Assembly (NCBI RefSeq): GCF_014596945.1
Contig: NZ_JACVXB010000002.1
Span: 1-64,000, forward strand
Length of the DNA: 64,000 nt
Source: Aestuariibaculum sediminum
GTDB taxonomy: Bacteria; Bacteroidota; Bacteroidia; Flavobacteriales; Flavobacteriaceae
Reading direction: 5' to 3'
Position 1 is the stretch's first letter. Each line of letters begins with the position of its first letter. Under the pieces are notes generated by a model, which saw only the letters and a list, made by a program, of their open reading frames with translations, searched no databases and had not been told where the DNA came from. This document shows positions 15,316 through 24,539 of this stretch, piece after piece. The position numbers and the translations under genes were made by a program.

Positions 15316-16734
15316 ATGAAAACTAAAAATAACATCAATAATGCCATAGTACAGTTGGTTTTTAATTGTATCAAAAAGAGGTATTGGGGCATATGTCTTA
15401 TGGGATTAATCCTGTTTTCTTGTGAATCTATATTGGATATTGATCCACCGAAAGACACGTTAATTACGGAAACGGTTTTTGAAGATGTCTCAACCGTAGA
15501 ATCAGCACTAGCTAATATTTATTATAATATGAGAGAAGGGGGTATGGTTTCTGGGGTCAATGGCATAGCAGTAAATCTGGGAGCCTATTCAGATGAATTG
15601 AATTATCATGGCTATAATACAGGTCAATTAAATTTTTACAACCACAATATCTTAGCCAGTGAAAGTATTTTATTAGACTGGTGGAATCAGGCTTACAATT
15701 TAATTTATGCGGCAAATGACATTATATATGGTTTGGATCATTCTGATATACTAACAGAAGAAGATCAAAACTTTTATAAGGCTCAAGCTCTTTTTTTACG
15801 CGGTTATTTACATAGTTTGCTCAGTGGGGTTTTTGGAGCTACCCCTTATATAAAAACGATAGACTATGTTCAAAATAACAGAAAAGAAAGAAGCCCTGAA
15901 GCTGAAGTTTATGAAATGGCAATTGAGGATTTAGAGACGTCATTAGAGTTATTTGAAAATTCAAGCCTGTCTCTTGGAAATATTTACCCCACAAAGTCAG
16001 CTTCGCGAGCACTATTAGCTAGACTGTATTTGTATACAGGGAGTTGGGAAATGGCTGTGAAGACTTCCAGTCTTTTGATCGATGATTTTGAATTAGAATC
16101 GGACTTGTCAAAAGTATTCTTAAAAGAATCGGTAGAAACCATATGGCAGCTAAAATCTGGAAAGATAAAAAATACATATGAAGGCATTAGTTTTATAATA
16201 AATACCATTCCAACAAGAGGATATGCCTTGTCAAGTGATTTATTAAATGCCTTTGAAAGTAATGATTTACGCGCAGTAAATTGGATCGGAAGTATAACCA
16301 GTGACGATGGATTAACCACATTATACTTTGCCAATAAGTACAAGGAAACCTTTACGAATTCAACAACGGAATTAGAGTATTCCATCATTTTTAGATTGTC
16401 GGAACAATATTTAATCAGAGCAGAAGCTTTAGCACAATTGAATAATCTTGAGCAAGCTAACCAGGACTTAAATACAATTAGGAATAGAGCAGGTTTAATG
16501 TCAGTCGACCTGAACTCCAAGGCGGATTTGATGGAAGCGATTTTCAAAGAAAGACGCATTGAATTATTTACCGAACATGCACAACGTTGGTTTGATTTGA
16601 AAAGGTTTGGGAAAGCCTCGGATTTATTATCAGATATCAAACAAGGATGGCGTGATACTGATGTGCTTTTACCCATACCTGAATCAGAAATAGAATTAAA
16701 CCCAAATCTAAAACCTCAAAACCCCGGGTATTAA
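15316..16734 (+). CDS. SusD/RagB-like nutrient-binding lipoprotein
   Basis: The lipobox LFSC places the lipidated Cys at residue 36; an alternative start at an internal Met would give a shorter signal peptide. The N-terminal helices carry FEDVSTVESALANIYYNM, and the C-terminal RagB/SusD signature IFKERRIELFTEHAQRWFDLKR is split here to its core, ERRIELFTEH. The protein ends with the usual LPIPESEI...NPGY pattern. It caps the SusC barrel at the cell surface and binds the ligand. It sits 11 nt after the SusC gene. Confidence 0.92.
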   Translation: MKTKNNINNAIVQLVFNCIKKRYWGICLMGLILFSCESILDIDPPKDTLITETVFEDVSTVESALANIYYNMREGGMVSGVNGIAVNLGAYSDELNYHGYNTGQLNFYNHNILASESILLDWWNQAYNLIYAANDIIYGLDHSDILTEEDQNFYKAQALFLRGYLHSLLSGVFGATPYIKTIDYVQNNRKERSPEAEVYEMAIEDLETSLELFENSSLSLGNIYPTKSASRALLARLYLYTGSWEMAVKTSSLLIDDFELESDLSKVFLKESVETIWQLKSGKIKNTYEGISFIINTIPTRGYALSSDLLNAFESNDLRAVNWIGSITSDDGLTTLYFANKYKETFTNSTTELEYSIIFRLSEQYLIRAEALAQLNNLEQANQDLNTIRNRAGLMSVDLNSKADLMEAIFKERRIELFTEHAQRWFDLKRFGKASDLLSDIKQGWRDTDVLLPIPESEIELNPNLKPQNPGY

Positions 16735-16762
16735 AATAATTAGAAATTTAAACACATTTGAT

Positions 16763-18097
16763 ATGATAAATATAATAATAAACAATAGCGCTTTAAAGGT
16801 GTTGACTTTTGGTTTGTTACTGTTTCGAGTAACCGTGATGTCAGCTCAAATAGTAGGTGATGACCCTTCAAAAGTAAGCATGGAATTACCTCATATTAAT
16901 GAGGTGGAAGACTGGAAATATGTTAATAAAATTTATAAAACATCATGCATTCCATCTAAAAACTGTAAATGGCTCGATGAATCTAACCTTTGGGAATATT
17001 TAAAATATGAAAACGATTTGAGGATTGAAAAATCAAAAGTTGTAGAAGACTTTTTAAACACCTATCCCAATAGTTCAAATTATTACACAGCATTGAGTAT
17101 GTTTTTAGGTTCTCCCTTTAGACCAAGATTTATTCCTGATGACGTTGAACCAAAAATTATTGACTCTATTTCTAAGCTTCCACGCAGTGGAATGAAAGAA
17201 GCCTGGAAAATTGCATATCGATTACTGCCAATTGATTTTAAGGCCAGAGCGCAATGGAAAAATAAAGGCGATAAATATGTGAATAATATACTCAGTTCCG
17301 ATGCATCTATTGAAATAAAAGCACGATTTGAAAAAGCTTTGTTCAATAGAGATGTAGGCATTCAAGTAATTGAGTTTTTTCAACTGCCTAATGTTGCAAT
17401 TGAAACTGATTTTTGGAGCTCTATTGAGGTTGACTATTGGCGAGACTCTTGGGGTCGATTGTTAGGGCTTTTAAAAAAGTATCCTGAGTCAGAAGATATC
17501 GCTAATTATATCATAAACTTTATAGATTATATGAGGGATTTTTCGACTGGATTACCAGAGCTTTTTATGGATGAAGCTTATGCTTTTTCGAAGGAGGATT
17601 CTACAAAAGGATATTTAAAATTAAACTCTACAATTAAAGCTTATAAGCAGGCTATTGCACAACAAAAAATAAAAGGAGATCATAGTATGTTAGATATGAA
17701 ATTTAGTGGGTTAGACGGTAATAGTTTGAAATTATCAGATCTTAAAGGGAAAGTTGTTTTAGTAGATTTTTGGTCCATTTATTGTCCGCCTTGTATAAAG
17801 GAAATGCCATATTTAAAAACATTATATGATAAATACAAAGCTCAAGGTTTTGAAATTGTTGGCATTGTTGGAAATGGAGATGAGTCCAGAGAGCGAGTAT
17901 TAGAAATTATAAATAAAGCAAAAGCAGATTGGTTGCAACATTTAGATAAAGGTAGTATAAATCCTGTTAGCTATCATAGTTTGTTTGACATCAGAGCTTT
18001 ACCAACTAAGTGGCTCATTGATAAAAATGGGACGCTTGTTAATAATGATGTTGAAGCTTTTGAGCTGGATTCCTTAATTAAGCAATATTTGAAATAA
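16763..18097 (+). CDS. TlpA-like periplasmic thioredoxin with a large N-terminal domain
   Basis: A signal peptide (about residues 1-29, ending VMSAQ) precedes a helical domain of about 270 residues that I do not recognise. The last ~140 residues are a TlpA/ResA thioredoxin fold with active site C341-P-P-C344 in DFWSIYCPPCIKEMPYL, and a cis-Pro region at ALPTKW. TlpA-type proteins act as periplasmic thiol reductants or partners of exported proteins, and they often follow SusC/SusD pairs in flavobacteria. It closes the operon before a strong terminator. Confidence 0.85.
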   Translation: MINIIINNSALKVLTFGLLLFRVTVMSAQIVGDDPSKVSMELPHINEVEDWKYVNKIYKTSCIPSKNCKWLDESNLWEYLKYENDLRIEKSKVVEDFLNTYPNSSNYYTALSMFLGSPFRPRFIPDDVEPKIIDSISKLPRSGMKEAWKIAYRLLPIDFKARAQWKNKGDKYVNNILSSDASIEIKARFEKALFNRDVGIQVIEFFQLPNVAIETDFWSSIEVDYWRDSWGRLLGLLKKYPESEDIANYIINFIDYMRDFSTGLPELFMDEAYAFSKEDSTKGYLKLNSTIKAYKQAIAQQKIKGDHSMLDMKFSGLDGNSLKLSDLKGKVVLVDFWSIYCPPCIKEMPYLKTLYDKYKAQGFEIVGIVGNGDESRERVLEIINKAKADWLQHLDKGSINPVSYHSLFDIRALPTKWLIDKNGTLVNNDVEAFELDSLIKQYLK

Positions 18098-18130
18098 TAG
18101 AATATTTTCTTCTTTATAAATTATATTAAT

Positions 18131-18160
18131 GGAAAAGGTGCTCAAAAAGCACCTTTTCGT
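18131..18160. terminator. Bidirectional terminator between convergent genes
   Basis: AAAAGGTGC (18133-18141) and GCACCTTTT (18149-18157) form a perfect 9-bp stem with a 7-nt loop and A/T tails. It separates the TlpA gene from the convergent DUF6520 gene. Confidence 0.85.
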
Positions 18161-18176
18161 AGTTATTACAAAAGAG

Positions 18177-18437
18177 TTATTCATCCTTACGTAGTTCATT
18201 GTTAGGAATATTATCCAAATCTGGCGTAGCGTAAAGAGGGAAACCTTCTGGCGTTTCACATTGTACTCCAGAGGGTTGCTGCATACAATCTGTAGTGGTA
18301 GACTGCACCCCAGGGATAGCTGGATCGTCGTAATAACCAGTCACACTAGAGTTTAGTGTTTCAGTGGCAAAAGATAAGCCTACTGCTAGCATGATAGCTA
18401 AAGCAGGCAAAACGATTTTTAAAAATGAATTTTTCAT
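18177..18437 (-). CDS. DUF6520 family small exported protein (86 aa)
   Basis: The hydrophobic signal segment (FLKIVLPALAIMLAVGLSFA, residues 5-24) is typical of DUF6520 proteins in Bacteroidota. The mature part is short and acidic with two Cys residues (DCMQQPSGVQC). Its role is unknown. These genes usually sit next to MauE/DoxX-like genes, as here, which suggests a shared periplasmic redox or export process. Confidence 0.75.
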   Translation of the reverse strand: MKNSFLKIVLPALAIMLAVGLSFATETLNSSVTGYYDDPAIPGVQSTTTDCMQQPSGVQCETPEGFPLYATPDLDNIPNNELRKDE

Positions 18438-18474
18438 AGTATTAAAAGTTTAAAAATTAATGACCTACTCTTTT

Positions 18475-18936
18475 TTACAGGTTTTCGGTCTTGCCCTGCA
18501 ATCGCGCAATTGATTTTTTATGCTTAGTTAATAAGATGCCAATAGTATTAAGAAACATGAAACTTAGATTAAAAAGTATATGTTTTTTCCACCCTAAACT
18601 AGAAAGGACTCCTCCGCAAGAACACGGAATATGGTTACTGTAGGAAAGAATAATAATGATATAAGTCGTAAAGCATCCAAGTAAAATTAAACTAGAAATT
18701 AAACCTTCCAACTTAAACTCCTTAGAAATTAAAGCAATAGATATTCCTATTTCTGTAATCGGGATTATCCATGATAGTGAGTCCGAGTATGTGGAGATAA
18801 ATGGCGATTGGTTTAATTGCCATTTAAAATGCTGGTAGTCTAGAAGTTTTGAGATGGCAGCATATAGAAACAGTACTACCAATAGGTTGCAAGTTATCTC
18901 AATAATAAGATTTGCATGTTTTTGTAACCATTTCAT
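18475..18936 (-). CDS. MauE/DoxX-type redox-associated membrane protein
   Basis: Four membrane helices are visible in 153 aa. HIPCSCGGVLSSLGWKKHI, between helices 3 and 4, carries the C-x-C pair seen in flavobacterial MauE-like proteins. MauE/DoxX proteins are linked to disulfide handling or quinone-coupled thiol redox. It precedes DUF6520 by 37 nt in the same direction; with the convergent TlpA gene this makes a thiol-redox neighbourhood. Confidence 0.75.
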   Translation of the reverse strand: MKWLQKHANLIIEITCNLLVVLFLYAAISKLLDYQHFKWQLNQSPFISTYSDSLSWIIPITEIGISIALISKEFKLEGLISSLILLGCFTTYIIIILSYSNHIPCSCGGVLSSLGWKKHILFNLSFMFLNTIGILLTKHKKSIARLQGKTENL

Positions 18937-19020
18937 ATCATTTGTATTTGATTGATATTGAATGGTATAAAATTAATAAGGTAAAAGTATCTAAAATAGA
19001 TGAGGCGTATCTGGAAAGGA

Positions 19021-19968
19021 TTATTTTGTCTTGGATCTTAATTTTGTAGGACTATATCCGAACCGTTCTTTAAATTCTCTTGATAAATGGTTGCCTCTTT
19101 TGAGGCCCACCATTTTAGCAATCGTTTTTATCGATTTATTGGTGTCGGCGATAAGAACATGCGCTTTACGTAGTCTTTGGTTTTTTAAGTACTTTGAGGC
19201 GGTCATTCCATAAAGTTCCTTGAATCCCTTTTTGAGTTTGAACTCATTGGTTCCAAATTCGTGAGCAAGATCTTTTAGGTTGGGTAAGGGGAGTTGCAGA
19301 CGGGTATTAAGATGTTCGCCAATGGCGCGGATAATAGCTACATCAGTGAAAGACAGAGCTTTTTTATTAGATTTGTTAGCTTTAGTTGTGTCATTTGATT
19401 GATTAATTTTTCGTTCCAGTTTTTCTTCAATTATTTTTCTTGCCTGAATAAAATCAAATGAGGTTATGATGGTTTTTCCTTTTAAAAATGATGCATTTGA
19501 AAAGAATATAACTTTACAGTAGCTGGGTAATAGTAGGTTAGTTTTAGTTTTAAATTCTAAAAGAATATTTTTTTCATGTTTTTTTGAAGATTTTAGTTTT
19601 AACGTTTTCCCCCATGTTTTCTTAGAATTGTCAGATAAAAATGATTCAAAAGGATTATTAAGAAGGTCTTCAGTATGGTATTCTAGAAACTTACTTGGGC
19701 TCGAATTTAGCTCCATGATATTGAATTGTTCATCTAAGAGAAAAAACATTTGCGATGCAAACCGGTAGGAGTCATGCAGATTAATATAGCTTTGATGAAA
19801 AAAAGCATCTTGTATTTCTTCACTGGTTCCGTTAACTAATGCTGTTAAAGCTTCCAATTCATCTGTCTTATTGGTTCGTTCTAAGCGATATGAGAAATTG
19901 CCAGAAGACATTTTTATGAGATGGTTAAATATATTTTCCAGTCGTTTTCTATTTTCTAAATCCGTCAT
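19021..19968 (-). CDS. AraC-family regulator with a PAS-like N-terminal region
   Basis: The C-terminal ~100 residues hold two AraC-type HTH motifs (NEFKLKKGFKELYGMTASKY, then KSIKTIAKMVGLKRGNHLSR and a final F..RFGYSP). Residues ~60-170 read like a PAS fold (MELNSSPSKFLEYHTEDLL), so it may sense a small ligand or redox state. It lies 25 nt downstream of the STAS-like gene and is divergent from the oxoamine synthase fusion, which it may regulate. Confidence 0.85.
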   Translation of the reverse strand: MTDLENRKRLENIFNHLIKMSSGNFSYRLERTNKTDELEALTALVNGTSEEIQDAFFHQSYINLHDSYRFASQMFFLLDEQFNIMELNSSPSKFLEYHTEDLLNNPFESFLSDNSKKTWGKTLKLKSSKKHEKNILLEFKTKTNLLLPSYCKVIFFSNASFLKGKTIITSFDFIQARKIIEEKLERKINQSNDTTKANKSNKKALSFTDVAIIRAIGEHLNTRLQLPLPNLKDLAHEFGTNEFKLKKGFKELYGMTASKYLKNQRLRKAHVLIADTNKSIKTIAKMVGLKRGNHLSREFKERFGYSPTKLRSKTK

Positions 19969-19993
19969 AGCTCATCCTTTTTAATTTATGTGG

Positions 19994-20365
19994 TTAGACA
20001 TATTGTGATAGATATTCCAAAGCTTCTTGTTCCGTTTGAAACACTTCTGTCGGAATAATAGGTTTATTTCTGGTGTATAGTTTGGTGAGAATACTCGATA
20101 AGGGTGTATGGCTTACAAAGGCCACCGCCGTAATAAGCGATGAACCTTCATTGGATAAAAATCGTCTGGAATCTTTATCTATTTCTTTTAATCCTTTGAT
20201 ATTACAAAGAACAGGGTAGGATACCCCTTGTTGTATTTTTAAACGGTCAGCCACAATTTTTATGGCCATTGGATATTTGATACTTACTTGGTTTTTGTAG
20301 ACAAAATGAATAATGCCATTTTGCAACCAAAAGGAGGCATAATTGTTTTCGGTATAACGTTCCAT
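19994..20365 (-). CDS. STAS-like protein (DUF7793 type), 123 aa
   Basis: The alternation of beta strands and helices (IHFVYKN, IVADRLKI, YPVLCNIKGLKEIDKDSRRF) resembles SpoIIAA/STAS-like DUF7793 proteins of Bacteroidota. The function is not established. It is cytoplasmic, without membrane segments. It is the first gene of a two-gene unit with the AraC regulator and faces the oxoamine synthase gene across 240 bp in which I see no clear operator. Confidence 0.55.
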   Translation of the reverse strand: MERYTENNYASFWLQNGIIHFVYKNQVSIKYPMAIKIVADRLKIQQGVSYPVLCNIKGLKEIDKDSRRFLSNEGSSLITAVAFVSHTPLSSILTKLYTRNKPIIPTEVFQTEQEALEYLSQYV

Positions 20366-20605
20366 GGTACTTTTTATTAAATGGGGCTACAAATTAATAT
20401 TTTTTGTCTTACGTTATATAGGTTTAATCTTACTTTTTTAACAAAAAAGGATCTATATGGAAAATATGTGTATCTAAAAGGGATTATTTTATGTTGGAAA
20501 TCTTCAAAACGGAGTTTAACAGGTTGATTTTTATTAGTTTAAAATGATTTTAATTGGGAGTTTCTCTAATTATTCTAACCCTAAACCCATAAAATTTAGA
20601 CAAAT

Positions 20606-23032
20606 ATGGCTAAAATTAAACCTAACAATTTTTTAGACATTGTAGATGAAGTATTCACTGATGCGACCAAGCAAGGGGTGCTTCATTTATACGCCGATGG
20701 TGATATCTTATCAGGAAGAACCATTGGCATTGATGGTAAATCCCTCTTTCATTTTGGAACCACTGGTTATCTGGGGCTGGAACAGGATAAACGCCTAAAA
20801 CAGGCCGCTGTAGATGCTATATTAAGATACGGCACACAGTTTCCGCTCTCTAAAACTTATGTATCACATCCACTATATCAAACCCTTGAGGAGAGGGTAA
20901 CTCAGATGTATGGAAACCCCGTGATTATTACCAAGAACAGTACACTTGGACATATAGGAGTCATCCCAAGTGTAGTGTCTGATCAGGATGCTATTGTATT
21001 AGATCATCAGGTGCATTGGAGTGTTCAGAATGCCGCCAAACCTTTAAAGTCCCGAAGCGTCCCAATAGAAATGATTCGGCATAACAATCTTAATATGTTG
21101 GAGGATAAAATGAAGTCTTTATCATCAAAACATAAGAAGGTATGGTATATGGCTGATGGCTTGTATTCCATGTATGGCGATGCAGCGCCAGTTAAGGAGC
21201 TATTGGAACTTTCAAATAAATACTCGCAACTTCATTTGTATTTTGATGATGTACACGGTATGAGCTGGGCAGGGAAGCATGGTACCGGTTATGTGATGCA
21301 GGAACTAGGTGAACTCCCAGAGCATGTTTTGGTTTTTAGCACTTTAAGTAAAACCTTCGGTGCCAGTGGGGCGGTGATGACCTGTTCTAATAAAAAATTG
21401 CATAGCAAAATCAAAACCTTCGGTGGGCCGCTTACATTTTCAGCACAGTTGGAACCAGCCTCTGTCGCAGCGGCCATTGCATCTGCAGATATTCATCTGT
21501 CGGATGAAATCTATATCCTTCAAAGAGAATTAGGCGAGCGTATCCATTATTTTAATGCCTTATTAAAAGAAACGGATTTGCCCATAGTGGAGTACAATGA
21601 GTCCCCTGTATTTTACGTAGGAACAGGCATGCCCATAACAGGGTATAATTTTGTAAACCGCCTACTTAAAGAAGGCTTTTTTGTTAATCTGGGGTTATTT
21701 CCTGCGGTGCCCGTTAAAAATACGGGAGTAAGAATTACTATATCCAGACATAACCAGCCAGAGGAAATTAAAGCGTTGACTGAGGCTATGGTATACCATT
21801 ATCCAAAAGCTTTGGAAGCAACGCATACCACAAGTGATAAGGTGTTTACAGCATTTAATTTGAAAAGCATATCAAAGGAGACTTCTAAATATGAAGCCGT
21901 TCAAGGGCTTAGTGTACAGTTCGAGACGTGTATATCAAATATTGATACCAAGCTCTGGAATAGCTTATATGGATCCAGGGGCGTGTTTGATTACAACGGA
22001 CTTCAATTTTTAGAAAAGACCTTTTTAAACCATAATGATGAAACATTTAACTGGCAGTTTTATTATTTGATTATTAAAGATCAGTTGAATAAACCTGTCT
22101 TGGCGACCTATTTTACTTATGCGCTTTGGAAGGAAGATATGCTGGCACCGGAGTCTGTATCTAAAGCCATTGAGGTCAAGAGAAAAGCAGACCCCAATTA
22201 TATGTGTTCTTATGTACTTAGTATGGGATCACTTTTTACCGAGGGCGATCATTTGTATTTGGATCAGTCCCATCCGATGTGGCTTAAGGCCATGCAATTG
22301 ATGCTTGATCAGGTGGATAAACTGGATAAAACTTTAAATCCTTCAATGATTGTCTTCAGAGATTTTAAACAGGATGATGTACTTAACGAATTTTTTCATA
22401 ACCATGGCTATTTTAAAGTAATCATGCCTGAAGCCGCTCAAATCCACAAACTCAAATGGGTGGATGCCCAGTCCTATATGGAGAAGCTATCGGCAAAATC
22501 ACGCCGTCATTTCAGAAAGGATATACAACCTTTTGAATCCTGTTTTGACTTGGTAATCAAGGGCCAGATTTCAAAAGCAGAGAAATTAGTGTTTTATAAA
22601 CTATTTCAGCAAGTAAGTGCTCATAATCTAGGGCTTAATATGTTTGATTATCCTGTAGGGTTAATGGATGAGATGTCCTTAAACCCTCATTGGGAGTTTA
22701 TCATATTGCATTTAAAAGCAGAGTATACCCATGATCAAAAGGCAATTCCTGTAGGAGTGATGTTTTGTTATAGTAATGCAGGAAACACCTATGTGCCTGC
22801 CTTTATCGGAATGGATTATGCCTATGTGCAGACCTATCAGGTCTACAGGCAATTGCTATTTCAAACCATAAAGCGGGCAGGGGAATTGGAGAAATCCAGT
22901 ATTGATTTTGGACTTACCGCTGGTTTTGAAAAGAAAAAGTTAGGTGCAGAGGTTACCAAAAAAGTAGCCTATATGCAAGCGAAGGATAATTTTTCATTAG
23001 AACTAATGGAAATGATGGGAGGTACTAAATAA
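20606..23032 (+). CDS. Fusion of an alpha-oxoamine synthase (PLP) and a GNAT-like acyltransferase
   Basis: Residues 1-~400 are a PLP enzyme of the 8-amino-7-oxononanoate / serine palmitoyltransferase family: Lys249 in FSTLSKTFGASG is the aldimine Lys, D214-D215-V-H217 bind PLP, and H137 in DHQVHW likely stacks on the cofactor. These enzymes condense an amino acid with an acyl-CoA or acyl-ACP. The C-terminal ~380 residues resemble FemAB/GNAT-type acyltransferases (SAKSRRHFRKDI, AFIGMDYAYVQTYQVYRQL). A natural reading is a two-step enzyme that makes and then N- or O-acylates an amino lipid or signal molecule. There is no biotin operon nearby. At 808 aa it is about twice the normal AOS length. 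Confidence 0.75.
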   Translation: MAKIKPNNFLDIVDEVFTDATKQGVLHLYADGDILSGRTIGIDGKSLFHFGTTGYLGLEQDKRLKQAAVDAILRYGTQFPLSKTYVSHPLYQTLEERVTQMYGNPVIITKNSTLGHIGVIPSVVSDQDAIVLDHQVHWSVQNAAKPLKSRSVPIEMIRHNNLNMLEDKMKSLSSKHKKVWYMADGLYSMYGDAAPVKELLELSNKYSQLHLYFDDVHGMSWAGKHGTGYVMQELGELPEHVLVFSTLSKTFGASGAVMTCSNKKLHSKIKTFGGPLTFSAQLEPASVAAAIASADIHLSDEIYILQRELGERIHYFNALLKETDLPIVEYNESPVFYVGTGMPITGYNFVNRLLKEGFFVNLGLFPAVPVKNTGVRITISRHNQPEEIKALTEAMVYHYPKALEATHTTSDKVFTAFNLKSISKETSKYEAVQGLSVQFETCISNIDTKLWNSLYGSRGVFDYNGLQFLEKTFLNHNDETFNWQFYYLIIKDQLNKPVLATYFTYALWKEDMLAPESVSKAIEVKRKADPNYMCSYVLSMGSLFTEGDHLYLDQSHPMWLKAMQLMLDQVDKLDKTLNPSMIVFRDFKQDDVLNEFFHNHGYFKVIMPEAAQIHKLKWVDAQSYMEKLSAKSRRHFRKDIQPFESCFDLVIKGQISKAEKLVFYKLFQQVSAHNLGLNMFDYPVGLMDEMSLNPHWEFIILHLKAEYTHDQKAIPVGVMFCYSNAGNTYVPAFIGMDYAYVQTYQVYRQLLFQTIKRAGELEKSSIDFGLTAGFEKKKLGAEVTKKVAYMQAKDNFSLELMEMMGGTK

Positions 23033-23099
23033 TTATAATGCATATGTAAATCGTCATCATAATGCCTCTTCTCTCAAGGTATTTTAAACACTTGTCTGA

Positions 23100-23945
23100 A
23101 TGGATGGAACTTATGATCATGTCGTAGCAGAGTTTAATGCTAAACTTTCAGAGATAAATAATGGAACTTTAATAAGCCTCAAAAATATCAACAAAGGTAT
23201 TCTTTTATGTAATGATGCTCTTTACCACCTGAAGACTATCGTTGAAAAGAAGGGGTTTAAAAACACAGAGGATGAAATTCGCTTTTTCAAGAGGATTAAG
23301 GTTGAGCCCTTAAGTTTACTGGTTTATTTTAATGAAGTACGGTCTTGTCAGCTTCATATGCCCAGATTGGGTTCCCGCAATAAATTGGCATTTTTAAACA
23401 AGAAAATGAGGCGTGTCAATAAGTTTTTCCATCGCTATTCAGACTTTGTGCATTATATGGATCAGGATCTTTGTTATCTGGATAAACAATATTTTACAAG
23501 ATCTCATCAAGTCTTTCCGCTTTACGCTCTTCCTGAATCCTCATATCTAGACCCTAAATTTTTTACGTCTCATGACATGCTTTGGGCGCGAATTAAAGGT
23601 ATGAACCATTTTACCCTTTATATCCGAAGCCTTATAAAAGAAATTAAGCAGAAAAATAAAGCTAACCACTCTAATCAAACCAGATTAAAGCCAATTAAGT
23701 GGACAGCTTCAAAAATTGCTCTTACCGAACTTCTGTATGCTATTCATGAAACTCAGGTCATTAATAACGGAACAGATGATTTAAAAACCATGGCACATTT
23801 GTTTGAGCAACTCTTTGGAGTACAACTGGGAAACATCTATAAAACCTATTCAGAGATCAAGGCCAGGAAGGGCAACAGAGCCCGATTTTTGGAAGAACTC
23901 ACCGAGCGATTCAATCATAAAATGGATCAGGATGATGCCATTTAA
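23100..23945 (+). CDS. rteC: RteC-family regulator of a conjugative transposon
   Basis: The protein matches RteC in length (281 aa) and layout: a basic N-terminal part with an RxKxxFL-type region and a winged-helix-like C-terminal half (KWTASKIALTELLYAIHETQVINNG). In CTnDOT, RteC binds inverted half-sites and activates the excision operon. Here the excisionase-like gene lies 300 bp downstream with inverted GTTACGT/ACGTAAC elements between, so the same logic probably holds. No RteA/RteB two-component pair is seen next to it. Confidence 0.8.
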   Translation: MDGTYDHVVAEFNAKLSEINNGTLISLKNINKGILLCNDALYHLKTIVEKKGFKNTEDEIRFFKRIKVEPLSLLVYFNEVRSCQLHMPRLGSRNKLAFLNKKMRRVNKFFHRYSDFVHYMDQDLCYLDKQYFTRSHQVFPLYALPESSYLDPKFFTSHDMLWARIKGMNHFTLYIRSLIKEIKQKNKANHSNQTRLKPIKWTASKIALTELLYAIHETQVINNGTDDLKTMAHLFEQLFGVQLGNIYKTYSEIKARKGNRARFLEELTERFNHKMDQDDAI

Positions 23946-23977
23946 ACCTATAATTTTTTGTAAGAATAGTATTCGGA

Positions 23978-24132
23978 GTTACGTGTAGGTTACGTATCCC
24001 AAAAAAATCTCATTTTCATAAAATTTGAACTGTTTGATACCCCAAAAACTCAAAAAAGGACTCCAAAACACCCCAAAACGTGTCAAAAATCAAAATGTTA
24101 AAGTTTGACGTAACTACGAACGTCTTACGTAA
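23978..24132. promoter_or_regulatory. Clustered GTTACGT elements between rteC and the xis-like gene
   Basis: GTTACGT occurs at 23978-23984 and 23989-23995 (11 bp apart). The inverse ACGTAAC lies at 24108-24114 and the palindrome TTACGTAA at 24125-24132; GACGT...ACGTC arms flank 24107-24124. Such clusters suit RteC half-sites, or arm/core sites of the missing integrase. Which of the two is correct cannot be decided from sequence alone. Confidence 0.45.
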
Positions 24133-24178
24133 TAAATACATCAAAAGGATTCAGCTTTGCCATTAGAAAGTCAAATCA

Positions 24179-24232
24179 ATGCAAAGTCGCCCAAAGGTTA
24201 TTTAAGGGATTTCTCGGGCGGCTTTGTTTTTT
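24179..24232 (+). promoter_or_regulatory. Leader hairpin with an 8-codon ORF, attenuator-like
   Basis: AAAGTCGCCC (24183-24192) pairs with GGGCGGCTTT (24216-24225), followed by g plus six T. An ATG at 24179 opens an 8-codon frame (MQSRPKVI) that runs through the left arm and stops at 24205. The HTH gene begins 14 nt after the T-run. The layout recalls the attenuated excision-operon leader of CTnDOT. It could alternatively be only the rteC terminator. Confidence 0.5.
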
Positions 24233-24245
24233 AAAATCAAATCTT

Positions 24246-24539
24246 ATGGCAGCAACAATTATTACCACAGATGATCTTTATGAATTTAAAATTGAATTAC
24301 TGGAAGATCTAAAAACACTTTTAAGTAATGAAACTGAGAGTCGGTCCAAAAAATGGTTAAAATCTCCAGAGGTGAGAGAACTTTTGGGAATCTCACATGG
24401 TACCCTTCAAAATCTAAGAATTAACGGCACCATTCCATACTCTAAAGTGGGCGGGGTGTTGTTTTATGATTATCAGGATATCATTAAGGTGATAGAAGAG
24501 AACAAGATTCATAATAAATTTAAAAGAAAAGGATCATGA
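24246..24539 (+). CDS. Excisionase-like HTH protein (MerR/HTH_17 type), 97 aa
   Basis: Residues ~38-90 form a winged HTH of the HTH_17 kind: WLKSPEVRELLGISHGTLQN, then TIPYSKVGGVLFYDYQDI. Such proteins include the Xis2-like factors of Bacteroides conjugative transposons. An N-terminal helix may mediate dimers. Its TGA overlaps the ATG of the next gene, giving a coupled three-gene operon ending at 25773. Confidence 0.75.
   Translation: MAATIITTDDLYEFKIELLEDLKTLLSNETESRSKKWLKSPEVRELLGISHGTLQNLRINGTIPYSKVGGVLFYDYQDIIKVIEENKIHNKFKRKGS

Noticed and set aside
15984-16676. 230-aa open frame antisense to the SusD-like gene
   Set aside because: It lies wholly opposite a clear SusD gene, has no recognisable domain and reads as a codon-bias shadow.
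20606-21830. Biotin synthesis BioF
   Set aside because: No other bio genes are adjacent and the enzyme is fused to an acyltransferase-like domain, so a lipid or signal role is more likely.
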